NCBI GenBank assembly: GCA_903885375.1
Contig: CAISIK010000196.1
Coordinates: 1-64,000, forward strand
Source of the DNA: an uncultured Pseudomonadota bacterium
GTDB taxonomy: Bacteria; Myxococcota_A; UBA796; SXON01
DNA length: 64,000 nt
Direction of reading: 5' to 3'
Shown here piece by piece: positions 18,744-27,657 of this stretch. The notes beneath the pieces were generated by a model that was not told where the DNA came from, made no database searches, and worked only from the letters and a program-made list of their open reading frames with translations. Position 1 is the stretch's first letter, and each line of letters begins with the position of its first letter. A program made the position numbers and the translations under genes.

Positions 18744-20645
18744 CTAACCGGCCCGCCCGGCCGCGAGCGCGATGAGCTGCGCCACCACGCCGGGATCGGC
18801 GAGGGTGGAGGTGTCGCCGAGCTCATCGTGCGCGTTGGCGGCGATCTTCCGGAGGATGCGACGCATGATCTTCCCGGAGCGGGTCTTGGGCAGGCCCGGC
18901 ACGATCGTGATGCGGTCGGGGGTGGCCACGGGGCCGATCACCCGGCGCACCTGCTCGCGGAGCTGCGCCTCGTCGCTCGACTCGCCCGCGATGAGGATGA
19001 CCCAGGCGTGGATGCCCTCCCCCTTGATGGGGTGTGGAAAACCCACGACGGCCGCCTCCGACACCGCGGCGTGCGCCACGAGCGCGCTCTCCACCTCGGC
19101 GGTGCCGATGCGGTGGCCGGCCACGTTGAGCACGTCGTCCACCCGGCCGGTGATCCAGAGGTAGCCGGCCTCGTCGCGGCGGGCGCCATCGCCGGTGAAG
19201 TAGAAGCCGGGGCGCGGGGCGAAGTAGGTGTCCACGAAGCGCGCGTGGTCGCCCTGCACGGTGCGGGCCTGCCCCGGCCAGTCGCCTTCGAGCACCAGGA
19301 GCCCGCTGCCGGGGCCCTCCACGCGCGCGCCCGTGGCGGGGTCGAGCAGCACCGGCCGCACTCCGGGCAGCGGCAGGCCCGCCGCACCCGGCTGGCTCGG
19401 ATGGACGCCGGGCAACGTCACGAGGAGGATGCCGCCCGTCTCCGTCTGCCACCACGTGTCCACCACGGCGGCCTCCCCGCGCCCGACCTCGTCGTGGTAC
19501 CACCGCCACACCTCCGGGTTGATGGGCTCGCCCACCGACCCGAGCACCCGCACGGTGGGCATCGGGCGCAGCCACGCGTTGCCCTCGGCGAGCAGGGCGC
19601 GCAGGGCCGTGGGCGCCGTGTAGAGCGTGACCGCGCCCACGTCGTTGGCCACCTCCCAGTAGCGGGCGGGCGTCGGGAAGGTGGGCAGGGACTCGAAGAG
19701 CACGGTGGTGACGCCGCACGCCAGCGGCCCGTACACGATGTAGCTGTGGCCGGTGATCCAGCCGCAGTCCGCCGCGCAGAAGTGCACCTCGCCGGGCGCC
19801 ACGCCGAAGACGTGGTGGAAGGTGCTGGCGGCGTAGGTGAGGTAGCCGCCGGTGGTGTGGAGCACGCCCTTGGGTTTTCCCGTGGAGCCGGAGGTGTAGA
19901 GGATGAACAGCGGGTCCTCCGCATCCATCCACTCGGGGGGACAGACCGGCCGCTCCGCGGCCTCGGCCTCGGCGAGCCACCGGTCACGGCCCGTCTGCAT
20001 CGGCACGTCGGCGCCAGTGCGCTTCACCACGAGCTGGGTGTGCACGCCCGGCACCCTGGCCAACGCCTCGTCGGCGATGGCCTTCAGCGGGATCGACTTC
20101 GCGCCCCGCAGGCCCTCGTCGGCGGTCACGAGCACCCGCGCGTCGGCATCGACCAGGCGGTCGGCCAGCGCCTGCGCCGAGAAGCCCGCGAAGACCACGC
20201 TGTGAACGGCCCCGATGCGGGCGCAGGCCAGCATGGTGATGGGCAGCTCGGGCACGGCCGGCAGGTACAGACACACCCTGTCCCCCTTCTTCACGCCCGC
20301 CGCGCGCAGCACGTTGGCCACCCGGCAGACCCGCTCCCGCAGCTCGCCGTAGGTGATGCGTTGGTATTCGCCCGGCTCGTTGCGCGCCCAGATGAGGGCC
20401 ACCCGATCGGCGGGGTGCCGGTCGAGGCAGTTCCACGCCACGTTGAGCTGCCCGCTCGCGAACCAGGACACGCCCGGCCCCGACCCCGTTCGCACGGCGC
20501 GCCAGGGCGCGAACCAGTCGAGCCGCGCGGCTTCGCCCGCCCAGAAGACCTCGGACTCCTGCACCGAAGTGGCGTACCGCGCCGCGTATTCCGCCTCCGA
20601 GCGAAGGCTCATGTGATCGGCAACGTGGCGCTTCACGGGGATCAT
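18744..20645 (-). CDS. acs: Acetyl-coenzyme A synthetase
   Basis: 633 residues from ATG 20645 (GGAG six bases upstream), typical for Acs. Motifs: adenylation P-loop YTSGSTGKPKG at about 251-261, TWWQTETGG, FTGDGARRDEAGYLWITGR, and the C-terminal acetylation/catalytic Lys in RSGKIMRRILR at about 590. It makes acetyl-CoA from acetate, ATP and CoA. The open frame extends far upstream (to 24095) only because the GC-rich antisense of the baseplate gene lacks stops; that extension is rejected. First gene of the acs-icmF operon; divergent from the baseplate operon. Confidence 0.95.
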   Translation of the reverse strand: MIPVKRHVADHMSLRSEAEYAARYATSVQESEVFWAGEAARLDWFAPWRAVRTGSGPGVSWFASGQLNVAWNCLDRHPADRVALIWARNEPGEYQRITYGELRERVCRVANVLRAAGVKKGDRVCLYLPAVPELPITMLACARIGAVHSVVFAGFSAQALADRLVDADARVLVTADEGLRGAKSIPLKAIADEALARVPGVHTQLVVKRTGADVPMQTGRDRWLAEAEAAERPVCPPEWMDAEDPLFILYTSGSTGKPKGVLHTTGGYLTYAASTFHHVFGVAPGEVHFCAADCGWITGHSYIVYGPLACGVTTVLFESLPTFPTPARYWEVANDVGAVTLYTAPTALRALLAEGNAWLRPMPTVRVLGSVGEPINPEVWRWYHDEVGRGEAAVVDTWWQTETGGILLVTLPGVHPSQPGAAGLPLPGVRPVLLDPATGARVEGPGSGLLVLEGDWPGQARTVQGDHARFVDTYFAPRPGFYFTGDGARRDEAGYLWITGRVDDVLNVAGHRIGTAEVESALVAHAAVSEAAVVGFPHPIKGEGIHAWVILIAGESSDEAQLREQVRRVIGPVATPDRITIVPGLPKTRSGKIMRRILRKIAANAHDELGDTSTLADPGVVAQLIALAAGRAG

Positions 20646-20735
20646 GGCGGCTCCGCAGGGGGGCAAGCTAACGTCGGGTGGGGCTCCTCCCTCCCGCGCC
20701 CGATGCGATAGACTCGCCGTCCGACTCAGAGCTCG

Positions 20736-23700
20736 ATGCCGATCCGCCCGCCCAACCTGGACGACCGCCGCTACGAAGACCTGCTTCGCGAAGCGCGCGC
20801 CTTGATCCCGCAGTACACGCCGGAGTGGACCAACCTCTCCGACGCCGACCCCGGCATGACCCTCGTCCAGCTGTTCGCGTGGATGACGGAGATGGTCATC
20901 TTCCGGCTGAACCAGGTCCCCGACAAGACCTACATCCACTTCCTCAACTTCATCGGCGAGGAGCGCAAGCCCGCCCGGCCCGCCTCCGCGCCGGTCACGC
21001 TCACGCTGAAGGGGGAAGGCGGCGTCGAAATCCCGCCCTACGCGCGCTGCGCCACGCGCCAGCGGGAGGACAGCACCGCGGTCGACTTCGTCACGGTCGA
21101 TGGCCTCTCGGTGCACAGCGCCACGATCAACCGGGTGATGGCGGTGCGTGGGGGCCAGCGGCCCGCCGTGCGCGAGATTCCTTTCACCTACCTGCGCGAC
21201 AACCCCTCGGCGCTCCTGTTCGCCGGCGGCCGCGGCGTCGATGTCTTCGAGCTCGACCCGGTGGACTACGGTCCCGACGCCTACACGCCCGACCAGTTCC
21301 TCTACGTGAGCCACGAGGACCTGCGGCTCATGGACATGGAGCCCGACGGGGAGCGGCCCCTCGGCCGCCTGCGTCTGCGCCGCGGTGGCGCCAACGCCGA
21401 CAACCTCAGCGTGGCGGCCTTCTTCCAGTGGGAGTACCCCTCGGCGGAGGGCTGGCTCGCGGTGCAGACCGACCTCGACCCCGAGGAGAGCCTCGGCCTC
21501 CCCGAGAGCACGATCATCACCGCGCTCCCGGGCATCGTTCCCATCGATCACTTCGGCAGCACCGCGGCCTTCGGGCTCCCCGAGCCGGTGGCCGCGAGCA
21601 AGTGGTGGCTCCGCGGTCGCCTCGACTTCGAGCGCTGGCTGGCGGGGCGCATGCTGCAGGACCTCGAGATCACCTGGCGCGACGATCGCGGCGGCGAGGA
21701 GCGGTCGATCAACAACTGGGAGGTCCGGGCCACCGGCCGCGCGCTGGAGTTCTTCCTCCAGGACGTGCCCCCCATCCGCGGGGGCTGGGTGGTTCGTTTC
21801 GCGCTGGTCGATCGCGGCGTGCCCGCCGGCCGCACCAGCTACCTGCCCCGCTACCGCTGGTACTACCGCCGCGGCGAAGGCTGGGAGGAGGTCCCCGCCG
21901 AGCGCGTGCGCACCGACGGCACCGTGATCCTCATCACGGGCCCGCTCACCGACATGGCCACCGACGGCTACAACCTGCGCGCCGAGCGCATCGAGACCGT
22001 CTTCCTGCAGGGCTTCATCCCCGAGCTGGAGGTCGAGCTCACTTGGGTCCGCCCCATCGAGCTGAGCATGCTCTGCGGCGATGACCCGCGCCGCCTCGAG
22101 CCGCTCCTCGTCGACGAGGGGCCGTGGAGCCCCTTCCAGCTCGCCACGATGATGCCGCCCACCATCGGGCGCAAGTGGTACATCGGGAGCGACCTGTTCG
22201 AGAACCGCAAGCAGGAGCCCGTGGTGGTGGAGCTCGATGTCGTCTTCGACATGAACGGCACGCCGATCCCCGAGCCGAGCGAGCTGTACCTCCTGCAGCT
22301 CACCTACCGCGCCGAGGACAACTGGCGGGTGGTGTGGTCGGAGAACAAGGTGTTCACGAGCTTCACCTTCGCCGACCTCGATGGCACCAAGGAGCTCGAC
22401 AAGAAGCAGCGCCCGGTGGGCGCCCGCACGATCACCCTCCAGATCGACCCGAAGACCCAGCTCAAGGGGCTCGCCCGCCACGAGATCGACGGTCGCGACA
22501 CCACATGGCTCCGCTTCGAGCTCGTGAAGGCCTCGCTCACCGGCCAGGACGAGAAGAAGGAGCAGCACCCGATCGTGCCGCGCATCCTCGCGGTGCGCCT
22601 CGGCGTGCAGAGCGATGTGGGCGCCAAGCACTACGAGCAGCCCATGCCCGGTCCGCGCATGGCCCAGGTCGACGATCGGGCCGAGAACCCGCGGCTCACC
22701 CGCGCCATCACCCGCGCCGTGGGCCGGCTCGGCGAGTTCTACCCCTTCTTCCCCTTCGTGGAGCTGAAGGACGAGAACCAGGCGCTCTACCTGCAGTTCA
22801 ACAAGCCGCTGCCCCGCGGGCGTCGGCACGTGCTGCACGTGCGCACGCGCGGCGAGTCCTACCTGCCTGAGGGGGTGGAGGTGCAGTGGGAGATGCTGGA
22901 GGCGCAGACCTTCGGCCGCCACGTGTGGCGGCGCCTGCACGGCCCGGGCGAGGGGGCCGCGCGCCCCTACCAGCTCACCAGCACCGGCACGCTCGACTTC
23001 CCGCTCCCCGACCCGCCCACCCCCGGGCCCGACGGCTTCTGGCTCCGCGCGCGGTTCGCGCTCCCGCCGGGCACCACGATCGACTCGCTGCCGCAGATGG
23101 CGCCGATCACCCACGTGCTGCTCAACACCGTGGAGGTGGTGAACCTCATCACGGTGCGCACCGAGCGCTTCTCGGGCCTCGGCGTGCCGAACCAGACCAT
23201 CCACCTCCGCAACGCCCCTCTCTTCCTCCACGACCTGGAGCACGAGCGGAGCCTCTTCGCGCGCCCCGAAACCTTCCCGGACATCGTGGTGTACGTGGAG
23301 GAGGCCGACGGTGCGGTGGAGGCGTGGAACCGCGTGCCCGACGGCGCGCTCCTCACCGCTGGAAAGGACGACCGCATCTTCGTGGTGGATGCCACCGAGG
23401 GCACGCTCACCTTCGGCAACGGCATCCGCGGGCGCATGCTGCCCGTGGGCTCCGCGAACGTGGTGGTGGATGTGTACCGCGCGGTTCCGGGCGCTCGCGG
23501 CAACGTGGCGGCTGGCGACATCAACGTGATCGAGGGCTTCGCCGACTCGGTGAAGGCCGAGAACCTGCTCCCCGCCAGCGGCGGGCGCGATGCGGAGACG
23601 ATCGACGAGATCATCCGCCGCGCGCCGAGCCTGCTCACCAGCCGCGACCGTGCGGTCACGCAGACCGACTTCGCGATCATCGCGCAGGAGGCCAGCGGCG

Positions 23701-24251
23701 AGGTGGCGCGGGCCGCGTGCGATGGGCGCATGGGCGCCGACGGCAAGGTGGAAGTGGTGGTGCTGCCGCGCCGCCGCGATGGGGAATCGCTCCCCGATCC
23801 GCTCCTCGGCACCGGCCTGCGCGACCACGTGCAGGGCTACCTGAAGCGGCGCTGCCTCATCAACGTGACCCCCGTGGTGCGGCTCGCCAGCTTCCTGCCC
23901 ATCGACATCAGCGTGACGCTCCGCCTGCGCCCCAACGCCAACCTGCTCGCCGTGCGCGAGGCCGCCCAGCGCTGGGTGGAGGCCTTCCTCGACCCCTACA
24001 TCGGCGGGTTCGACGGGACCGGCTGGCCCTTCAAGGGCACCGTGTACAGTCAGGACTTCGCGCGCATGGTGGCCGACATCCCCGACGTGCGCCACGTGAT
24101 CGACGTGCAGCTCTTCGATGTGTCGGGTGAAAAGCGGCAGCGCGGCGTTCCCGGCTGGGAAGAGGGCGAGGGCGTGCGCGAGGTGGTGCTCACCACGGCC
24201 GACCTGCTCAACGTGCGCCGCATCCGGGTGCGCACCGAGGAAGCCGAATGA
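20736..24251 (+). CDS. Baseplate J-like protein of a contractile tail / injection system
   Basis: 1,171 residues. The N-terminus has the signature of the large 'putative baseplate assembly protein' family (WTNLSDADPGMTLVQLFAWM then RLNQVPDKTYIHFLNFIGE). The C-terminal third shows the baseplate J/gp47 pattern: LTFGNGIRGRMLPVGSANV, YRAVPGARGNV, ENLLPASGGRDAET, RDRAVTQTDFAIIAQEA. Known of the family: wedge component of the baseplate in phages, extracellular contractile injection systems and related particles. Start ATG 20736 (GAGCTCG upstream, weak). Its stop overlaps the next start (ATGA). Sheath, tube and spike genes are not adjacent. Confidence 0.88.
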   Translation: MPIRPPNLDDRRYEDLLREARALIPQYTPEWTNLSDADPGMTLVQLFAWMTEMVIFRLNQVPDKTYIHFLNFIGEERKPARPASAPVTLTLKGEGGVEIPPYARCATRQREDSTAVDFVTVDGLSVHSATINRVMAVRGGQRPAVREIPFTYLRDNPSALLFAGGRGVDVFELDPVDYGPDAYTPDQFLYVSHEDLRLMDMEPDGERPLGRLRLRRGGANADNLSVAAFFQWEYPSAEGWLAVQTDLDPEESLGLPESTIITALPGIVPIDHFGSTAAFGLPEPVAASKWWLRGRLDFERWLAGRMLQDLEITWRDDRGGEERSINNWEVRATGRALEFFLQDVPPIRGGWVVRFALVDRGVPAGRTSYLPRYRWYYRRGEGWEEVPAERVRTDGTVILITGPLTDMATDGYNLRAERIETVFLQGFIPELEVELTWVRPIELSMLCGDDPRRLEPLLVDEGPWSPFQLATMMPPTIGRKWYIGSDLFENRKQEPVVVELDVVFDMNGTPIPEPSELYLLQLTYRAEDNWRVVWSENKVFTSFTFADLDGTKELDKKQRPVGARTITLQIDPKTQLKGLARHEIDGRDTTWLRFELVKASLTGQDEKKEQHPIVPRILAVRLGVQSDVGAKHYEQPMPGPRMAQVDDRAENPRLTRAITRAVGRLGEFYPFFPFVELKDENQALYLQFNKPLPRGRRHVLHVRTRGESYLPEGVEVQWEMLEAQTFGRHVWRRLHGPGEGAARPYQLTSTGTLDFPLPDPPTPGPDGFWLRARFALPPGTTIDSLPQMAPITHVLLNTVEVVNLITVRTERFSGLGVPNQTIHLRNAPLFLHDLEHERSLFARPETFPDIVVYVEEADGAVEAWNRVPDGALLTAGKDDRIFVVDATEGTLTFGNGIRGRMLPVGSANVVVDVYRAVPGARGNVAAGDINVIEGFADSVKAENLLPASGGRDAETIDEIIRRAPSLLTSRDRAVTQTDFAIIAQEASGEVARAACDGRMGADGKVEVVVLPRRRDGESLPDPLLGTGLRDHVQGYLKRRCLINVTPVVRLASFLPIDISVTLRLRPNANLLAVREAAQRWVEAFLDPYIGGFDGTGWPFKGTVYSQDFARMVADIPDVRHVIDVQLFDVSGEKRQRGVPGWEEGEGVREVVLTTADLLNVRRIRVRTEEAE

Positions 24252-25336
24252 CGCGTGCGCTCGCGCGCTACGCCCCCGCCCGGGGGAGCTCCGACTTCCG
24301 CTACCTCGAAGACGTGGTGCGGATCGGCTACCCCGTGCGCGAGGCGCAGACCTACCTCAACCGCCACCTCGGCAACCCCGTCGGCTACCGCCTCGTGGAG
24401 GCCCTCCGGGGCGAGCGCGTGGGCTGCGTGCGCTCCATCGAGGTGCAGACCGCGGCGGGCGGCGAGCCGCTCTTCATCCGCTCCACGCGGCTCCTGCCGG
24501 ACGGTTCGCCGGCGAGCCACTACACCCCCGAGGAGCTCGTCACCGTGAGCGCCGAGGTGGTCACGCCCGATGGGCGCGCCCCCGGCGCGCTGGGCGCGCG
24601 CGACCGCATCGTGCTGCACGTGCCCGTGCGCGGCTACCTCCGGTTCCTGCCCGGGCTCTACCAGGGCGCCGTTCCCGCGCAGCGGCGCGACATCGTGCGC
24701 GCCGACGAAGCCTCCGCCCGCAACTGGGGCGCCCCGCAGGCGGTGCAGGCCACCGAGGTACAGGCCTTCAACGCCGACGCCATGCGGCGCTTCCTCGCCA
24801 TCTTCCAGCACGTGATGACCACCATCACCGACCGGATCGACGGCCTCCCCCAGCTCATCGATCCCATCGCCACCGACCCGCGCTTCCTCCCCTGGATCGC
24901 GAGCTGGGTGAGCTTCCCCCTGGACAGTTCCCTCCCAATCCACCAGCAGCGCGAGCTGGTCCGCCGCGCGATCCGCCTGTACCGCACGCGCGGTACGGTG
25001 GCCGGGGTGGAGGAGATGATCCGGGTGCTCACGGCGGCGCCGGTGCGCGTGGCCGAGACCCGCGCGCCCAACGCCTTCACCCTCGGCCGCAGCACGCTCG
25101 CCGGGGGCGCTACCGTCGATGCGCGCTACCTGCGCGGCGAGCCGGCGGGGCACTTCGTGGCCGAGCCCAGCCGCCTGCCCACGTCGTTCTTCGCGCTCGT
25201 GCTCGAGCCGGCCGACAAGTTCAAGAAACGTTTCGGCGAACGCGCCCCCGGCGTGCTCCGCCGCATCTCCCAGATCGTGTCGAGCGAAAAGCCCGGCCAC
25301 GTGTCCTTCACCATCCTGTTCGACGAGGGTCGGTAG
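24248..25336 (+). CDS. Phage tail protein I-like baseplate component
   Basis: 362 residues. The N-terminal half (about 1-130) is not recognised. From about residue 133 the sequence follows tail protein I-type domains found beside baseplate J proteins: LRFLPGLYQ, then FQHVMTTITDRIDGLPQLID, DPRFLPWIASWVSFPLD, RELVRRAIRLYRTRGTVAGVEEMI. Role by family: wedge tip partner of baseplate J. The start overlaps the preceding stop by four bases and the next gene follows after 2 bp, so the three are one operon. Confidence 0.8.
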   Translation: MTRALARYAPARGSSDFRYLEDVVRIGYPVREAQTYLNRHLGNPVGYRLVEALRGERVGCVRSIEVQTAAGGEPLFIRSTRLLPDGSPASHYTPEELVTVSAEVVTPDGRAPGALGARDRIVLHVPVRGYLRFLPGLYQGAVPAQRRDIVRADEASARNWGAPQAVQATEVQAFNADAMRRFLAIFQHVMTTITDRIDGLPQLIDPIATDPRFLPWIASWVSFPLDSSLPIHQQRELVRRAIRLYRTRGTVAGVEEMIRVLTAAPVRVAETRAPNAFTLGRSTLAGGATVDARYLRGEPAGHFVAEPSRLPTSFFALVLEPADKFKKRFGERAPGVLRRISQIVSSEKPGHVSFTILFDEGR

Positions 25337-25338
25337 CC

Positions 25339-26280
25339 GTGCAGCCCAAGAACTACTTCCAGCTCAGCCGCCTGCGCGCCTTCGAGGGCCTCTGCCTCAC
25401 CGCCCGCGACCTTCAGGACGAACAGTCCTACCACCGCCGCAACCTCCAGCGGCACGTGCTCTACATGCACGGGCACGGCATCGTGCAGGGCCTCCAGGTG
25501 GAGATCGAGCAGCGCAAGGACAAGTACGTAGCGGTCATCCAGGGCGGCTACGGCGTGACCCGCATCGGCCAGGGCGTGCTCCTCGCCGATGCCGTGGCCG
25601 TGCCCCTCGAAGTGCCGCGGCAGGATGGCGAGTACATGCTCTGGCTCTTCCACGTGGAAGGCGCCGACGAGGCCGAGCTGCGCCCCATCTTCGACACCGG
25701 GGAACAATCCTCCTCGCGCGTGAAGGAGACCTGCGCCCCCCGCCTGCACGCGATTGACGAAGACCAGCCCGACGCCATCGCGCTCACCCGCATCAACGTG
25801 CGCCTCGGCCGCATGGTGCAGGTGCTCCTCCCGGTGCCCCGCGCCGGTCGGCAGGCCCGCGCCGCCGAGAGCTACCTCAAGCCGCGCGTGCTCGAGTTCA
25901 TCCGCCTCAACAAGAGCGTGGTCCAGAACCTCTTCCGCACCTCCCAGCTCTCCGAGCTCGACCTCGGCGTGCTCGGCTTCTTCGGCTCGCTGGTGGCGAG
26001 CGAGTTCCAGCTCATCGAGGAGGGCACGAGCGACCGCGTGCTCTACCGCACCGCCGGCTCGCTCATCGCCTACGCCCACGACTTCTACAACCCGCTCTCC
26101 CGCTCGCTCGAACGGGTCGACAAGTTCAAGGAGTTCGTGCGCCGCGTGAACGCCGAGGTGCCCGGCGCCGATCAGGGTGACGAGATCTGGCTCCGATGGT
26201 TCGACAAGTTCGAGCGCCTCCTCCAGCCGCTCGGCAAGATCGCCGAGGAGCTCGAGAAGACGGTGGAAGCGCAGCGGTAG
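25339..26280 (+). CDS. Unknown protein of the baseplate operon
   Basis: 313 residues from GTG 25339, two bases after the tail protein I-like stop. Not confidently recognised. The N-terminus NYFQLSRLRAFEGLCLTARD followed by an EQ-Y-H-R segment and GHGIVQGLQVE recalls small proteins often encoded beside contractile-injection baseplate genes (pattern: ...LTARDL..EQ.YH...HG.GVV.GL.V). It also weakly recalls the TssK N-terminus of type VI systems; that link is only a pattern impression. The C-terminal half is helical and charged (KFKEFVRRVNAE... KIAEELEKTV). Inferred: baseplate or attachment component. Confidence 0.65.
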   Translation: MQPKNYFQLSRLRAFEGLCLTARDLQDEQSYHRRNLQRHVLYMHGHGIVQGLQVEIEQRKDKYVAVIQGGYGVTRIGQGVLLADAVAVPLEVPRQDGEYMLWLFHVEGADEAELRPIFDTGEQSSSRVKETCAPRLHAIDEDQPDAIALTRINVRLGRMVQVLLPVPRAGRQARAAESYLKPRVLEFIRLNKSVVQNLFRTSQLSELDLGVLGFFGSLVASEFQLIEEGTSDRVLYRTAGSLIAYAHDFYNPLSRSLERVDKFKEFVRRVNAEVPGADQGDEIWLRWFDKFERLLQPLGKIAEELEKTVEAQR

Positions 26281-26295
26281 GGCCGCTGATTTGGG

Positions 26296-26345
26296 GCGAA
26301 TCGGGTCTGCCCCACCTCGGGGCGGGCCGGCACGCCCCGATTCGC
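26296..26345. terminator. Nested hairpin between convergent baseplate operon and galU
   Basis: An outer 10-bp perfect stem GCGAATCGGG (26296-26305) / CCCGATTCGC (26336-26345) encloses an inner GCCCC-acctc-GGGGC (26309-26323). Located between the two convergent stops, it likely ends transcription in both directions, though no T-run is present. Confidence 0.5.
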
Positions 26346-26355
26346 GGCGCCTGGC

Positions 26356-27207
26356 CTACGCGAACCGCGCGCAGAGCGCCCGGGCGGCCTCGCCGTACTC
26401 CGGGTGGCGCGTGGCGTAGTGGAGCTGCGCTTCGAGGAGGCCCACGGGATTGCCTGTGTCGAAGTGGGCGCCCGAGAAGACGTGCCCGTGCGCGAGCGGG
26501 AGCCGGGCGAGGGCGTCGGTGAGCTGGATCTCGCCGCCGGCACCGGGAGGGGTGCTGCGAAGGAGGTCGAAGATGGCGGTGGGCAGCACGTAGCGACCCA
26601 CGATCGACAGTGCGCTGGGCGCCTCGGCGGGCGCCGGCTTCTCCACCATCCGCTCGATGCGCATGCGGTCGGGGCGCACCATCGGGCCGGCGCAGATGCC
26701 GTAGCGGTTGGTGCGCTCGCGCGGCACGTTCTTCAGCGCCACGACCGCGCCGCCCTCTTCGGCGTGCACCCGCAGGAGCTGGCCCACGACCGGCTCGGCG
26801 GCATCCACGATGTCGTCGGGGAGGATCACCACGAAGTCCTGGCCACGCAGGGCAGGCTCCGCGCAGAGCACCGCGTGGCCGAGGCCGCGCATGGCATCCT
26901 GACGCACGCTCACCACGCGGGCGAGGCTGGCCACCCGGCGCACCTCGGCGAGGAGCGACAGCTTGCCGGCGGCTTCGAGCGTGGCCTCCAGCGCCGGGGA
27001 GCGGTCGAAGTACTCCTCGAGCGCGCCCTTGCCCCGCGACGTGACGAACACGAAATCAGTGATGCCCGCCGCGACCGCCTCCGCCACGACGTACTCCAAG
27101 CACGGCCGATCCACGATCGGCAGCAGCTCCTTGGGCACCGCCTTGGTGAGCGGAAGGAAGCGCGTGCCGAGGCCTGCAACCGGCAGGACCGCCTGGGTAA
27201 CCGCCAC
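26356..27207 (-). CDS. galU: UTP--glucose-1-phosphate uridylyltransferase
   Basis: 283 residues, GTG start. The nucleotidyltransferase signature is intact: AVLPVAGLGTRFLPLTKAVPKE at the N-terminus (kept short here: GLGTRFLP, TKAVPKEL), LPDDIVDA metal-binding region, MVEKPAP with the substrate-binding Lys, and GEIQLTDAL near the C-terminus. It forms UDP-glucose for LPS, exopolysaccharide and glycogen routes. It starts three bases after the dksA stop, so it is co-transcribed with that stringent-response regulator. The C-terminal tail is slightly shorter than E. coli GalU. Confidence 0.94.
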   Translation of the reverse strand: MAVTQAVLPVAGLGTRFLPLTKAVPKELLPIVDRPCLEYVVAEAVAAGITDFVFVTSRGKGALEEYFDRSPALEATLEAAGKLSLLAEVRRVASLARVVSVRQDAMRGLGHAVLCAEPALRGQDFVVILPDDIVDAAEPVVGQLLRVHAEEGGAVVALKNVPRERTNRYGICAGPMVRPDRMRIERMVEKPAPAEAPSALSIVGRYVLPTAIFDLLRSTPPGAGGEIQLTDALARLPLAHGHVFSGAHFDTGNPVGLLEAQLHYATRHPEYGEAARALCARFA

Positions 27208-27210
27208 CGA

Positions 27211-27576
27211 CTACATGTCCCGGCTGGAACGCTCGAGCTGCTCCAGCTCCGTCTTGCAGTCGATGCAGTGGGTGGCCACGGGGCGCGCCATGAGGCGCTT
27301 CTCGGCGATCTCGTTGCCGCAGCTCACGCAGGTGCCGTAGTCGCCCACATCGAGCCGGGCGATGGCCTCCTTGATCTTGTGGATCAGGACCCGCTCACGG
27401 TCGCGGATGCGGAGCTGGAAGTCGCGATTCGACTCCATCGAGGCGAGGTCGATGGCATCGGCGAGGTTTTCTTTTTCGTCGGTGAGGTCACCCAGGGTGG
27501 CGCCAGCTTCGCTCAGGAGCGCGCGGAGGCGCTCATTGAGCAGGTTGCGAAAGAACTCAAGACGTTCCGGCTCCAT
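27211..27576 (-). CDS. dksA: DksA/TraR family transcription regulator
   Basis: 121 residues with a coiled-coil N-terminal part, the tip region DAIDLA matching the DxxDxA motif that enters the RNA polymerase secondary channel, a basic RIRDRER helix, and a four-Cys zinc finger (CVSC, 17 residues, CIDC) at about 84-108. It is 30 residues shorter at the N-terminus than E. coli DksA, as in many deltaproteobacterial versions. Known role: potentiates ppGpp control of transcription initiation. First gene of the dksA-galU pair; divergent from the beta-barrel gene. Confidence 0.9.
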   Translation of the reverse strand: MEPERLEFFRNLLNERLRALLSEAGATLGDLTDEKENLADAIDLASMESNRDFQLRIRDRERVLIHKIKEAIARLDVGDYGTCVSCGNEIAEKRLMARPVATHCIDCKTELEQLERSSRDM

Positions 27577-27657
27577 GACGACCCCCGTGACACCGTGATC
27601 AAGCGTTACACGCCGGCAGGTTGCCTGCGCATGACCAGTTCTTTACTACTGCCCGCC

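Noticed and set aside
15636-20711. 1,691-codon plus-strand open frame across icmF and acs
   Set aside because: GC-rich antisense shadow of two well-recognised enzymes; no protein-like motifs.
20646-24095. Very long minus-strand open frame joined to acs
   Set aside because: It is the antisense of the baseplate gene; composition is His/Gly/Arg-rich noise and acs has a good start and ribosome-binding site at 20645.
27616-27628. GCAGG-ttg-CCTGC palindrome between dksA and the barrel gene
   Set aside because: Only 5 bp arms in GC-rich DNA; expected by chance, no promoter context.
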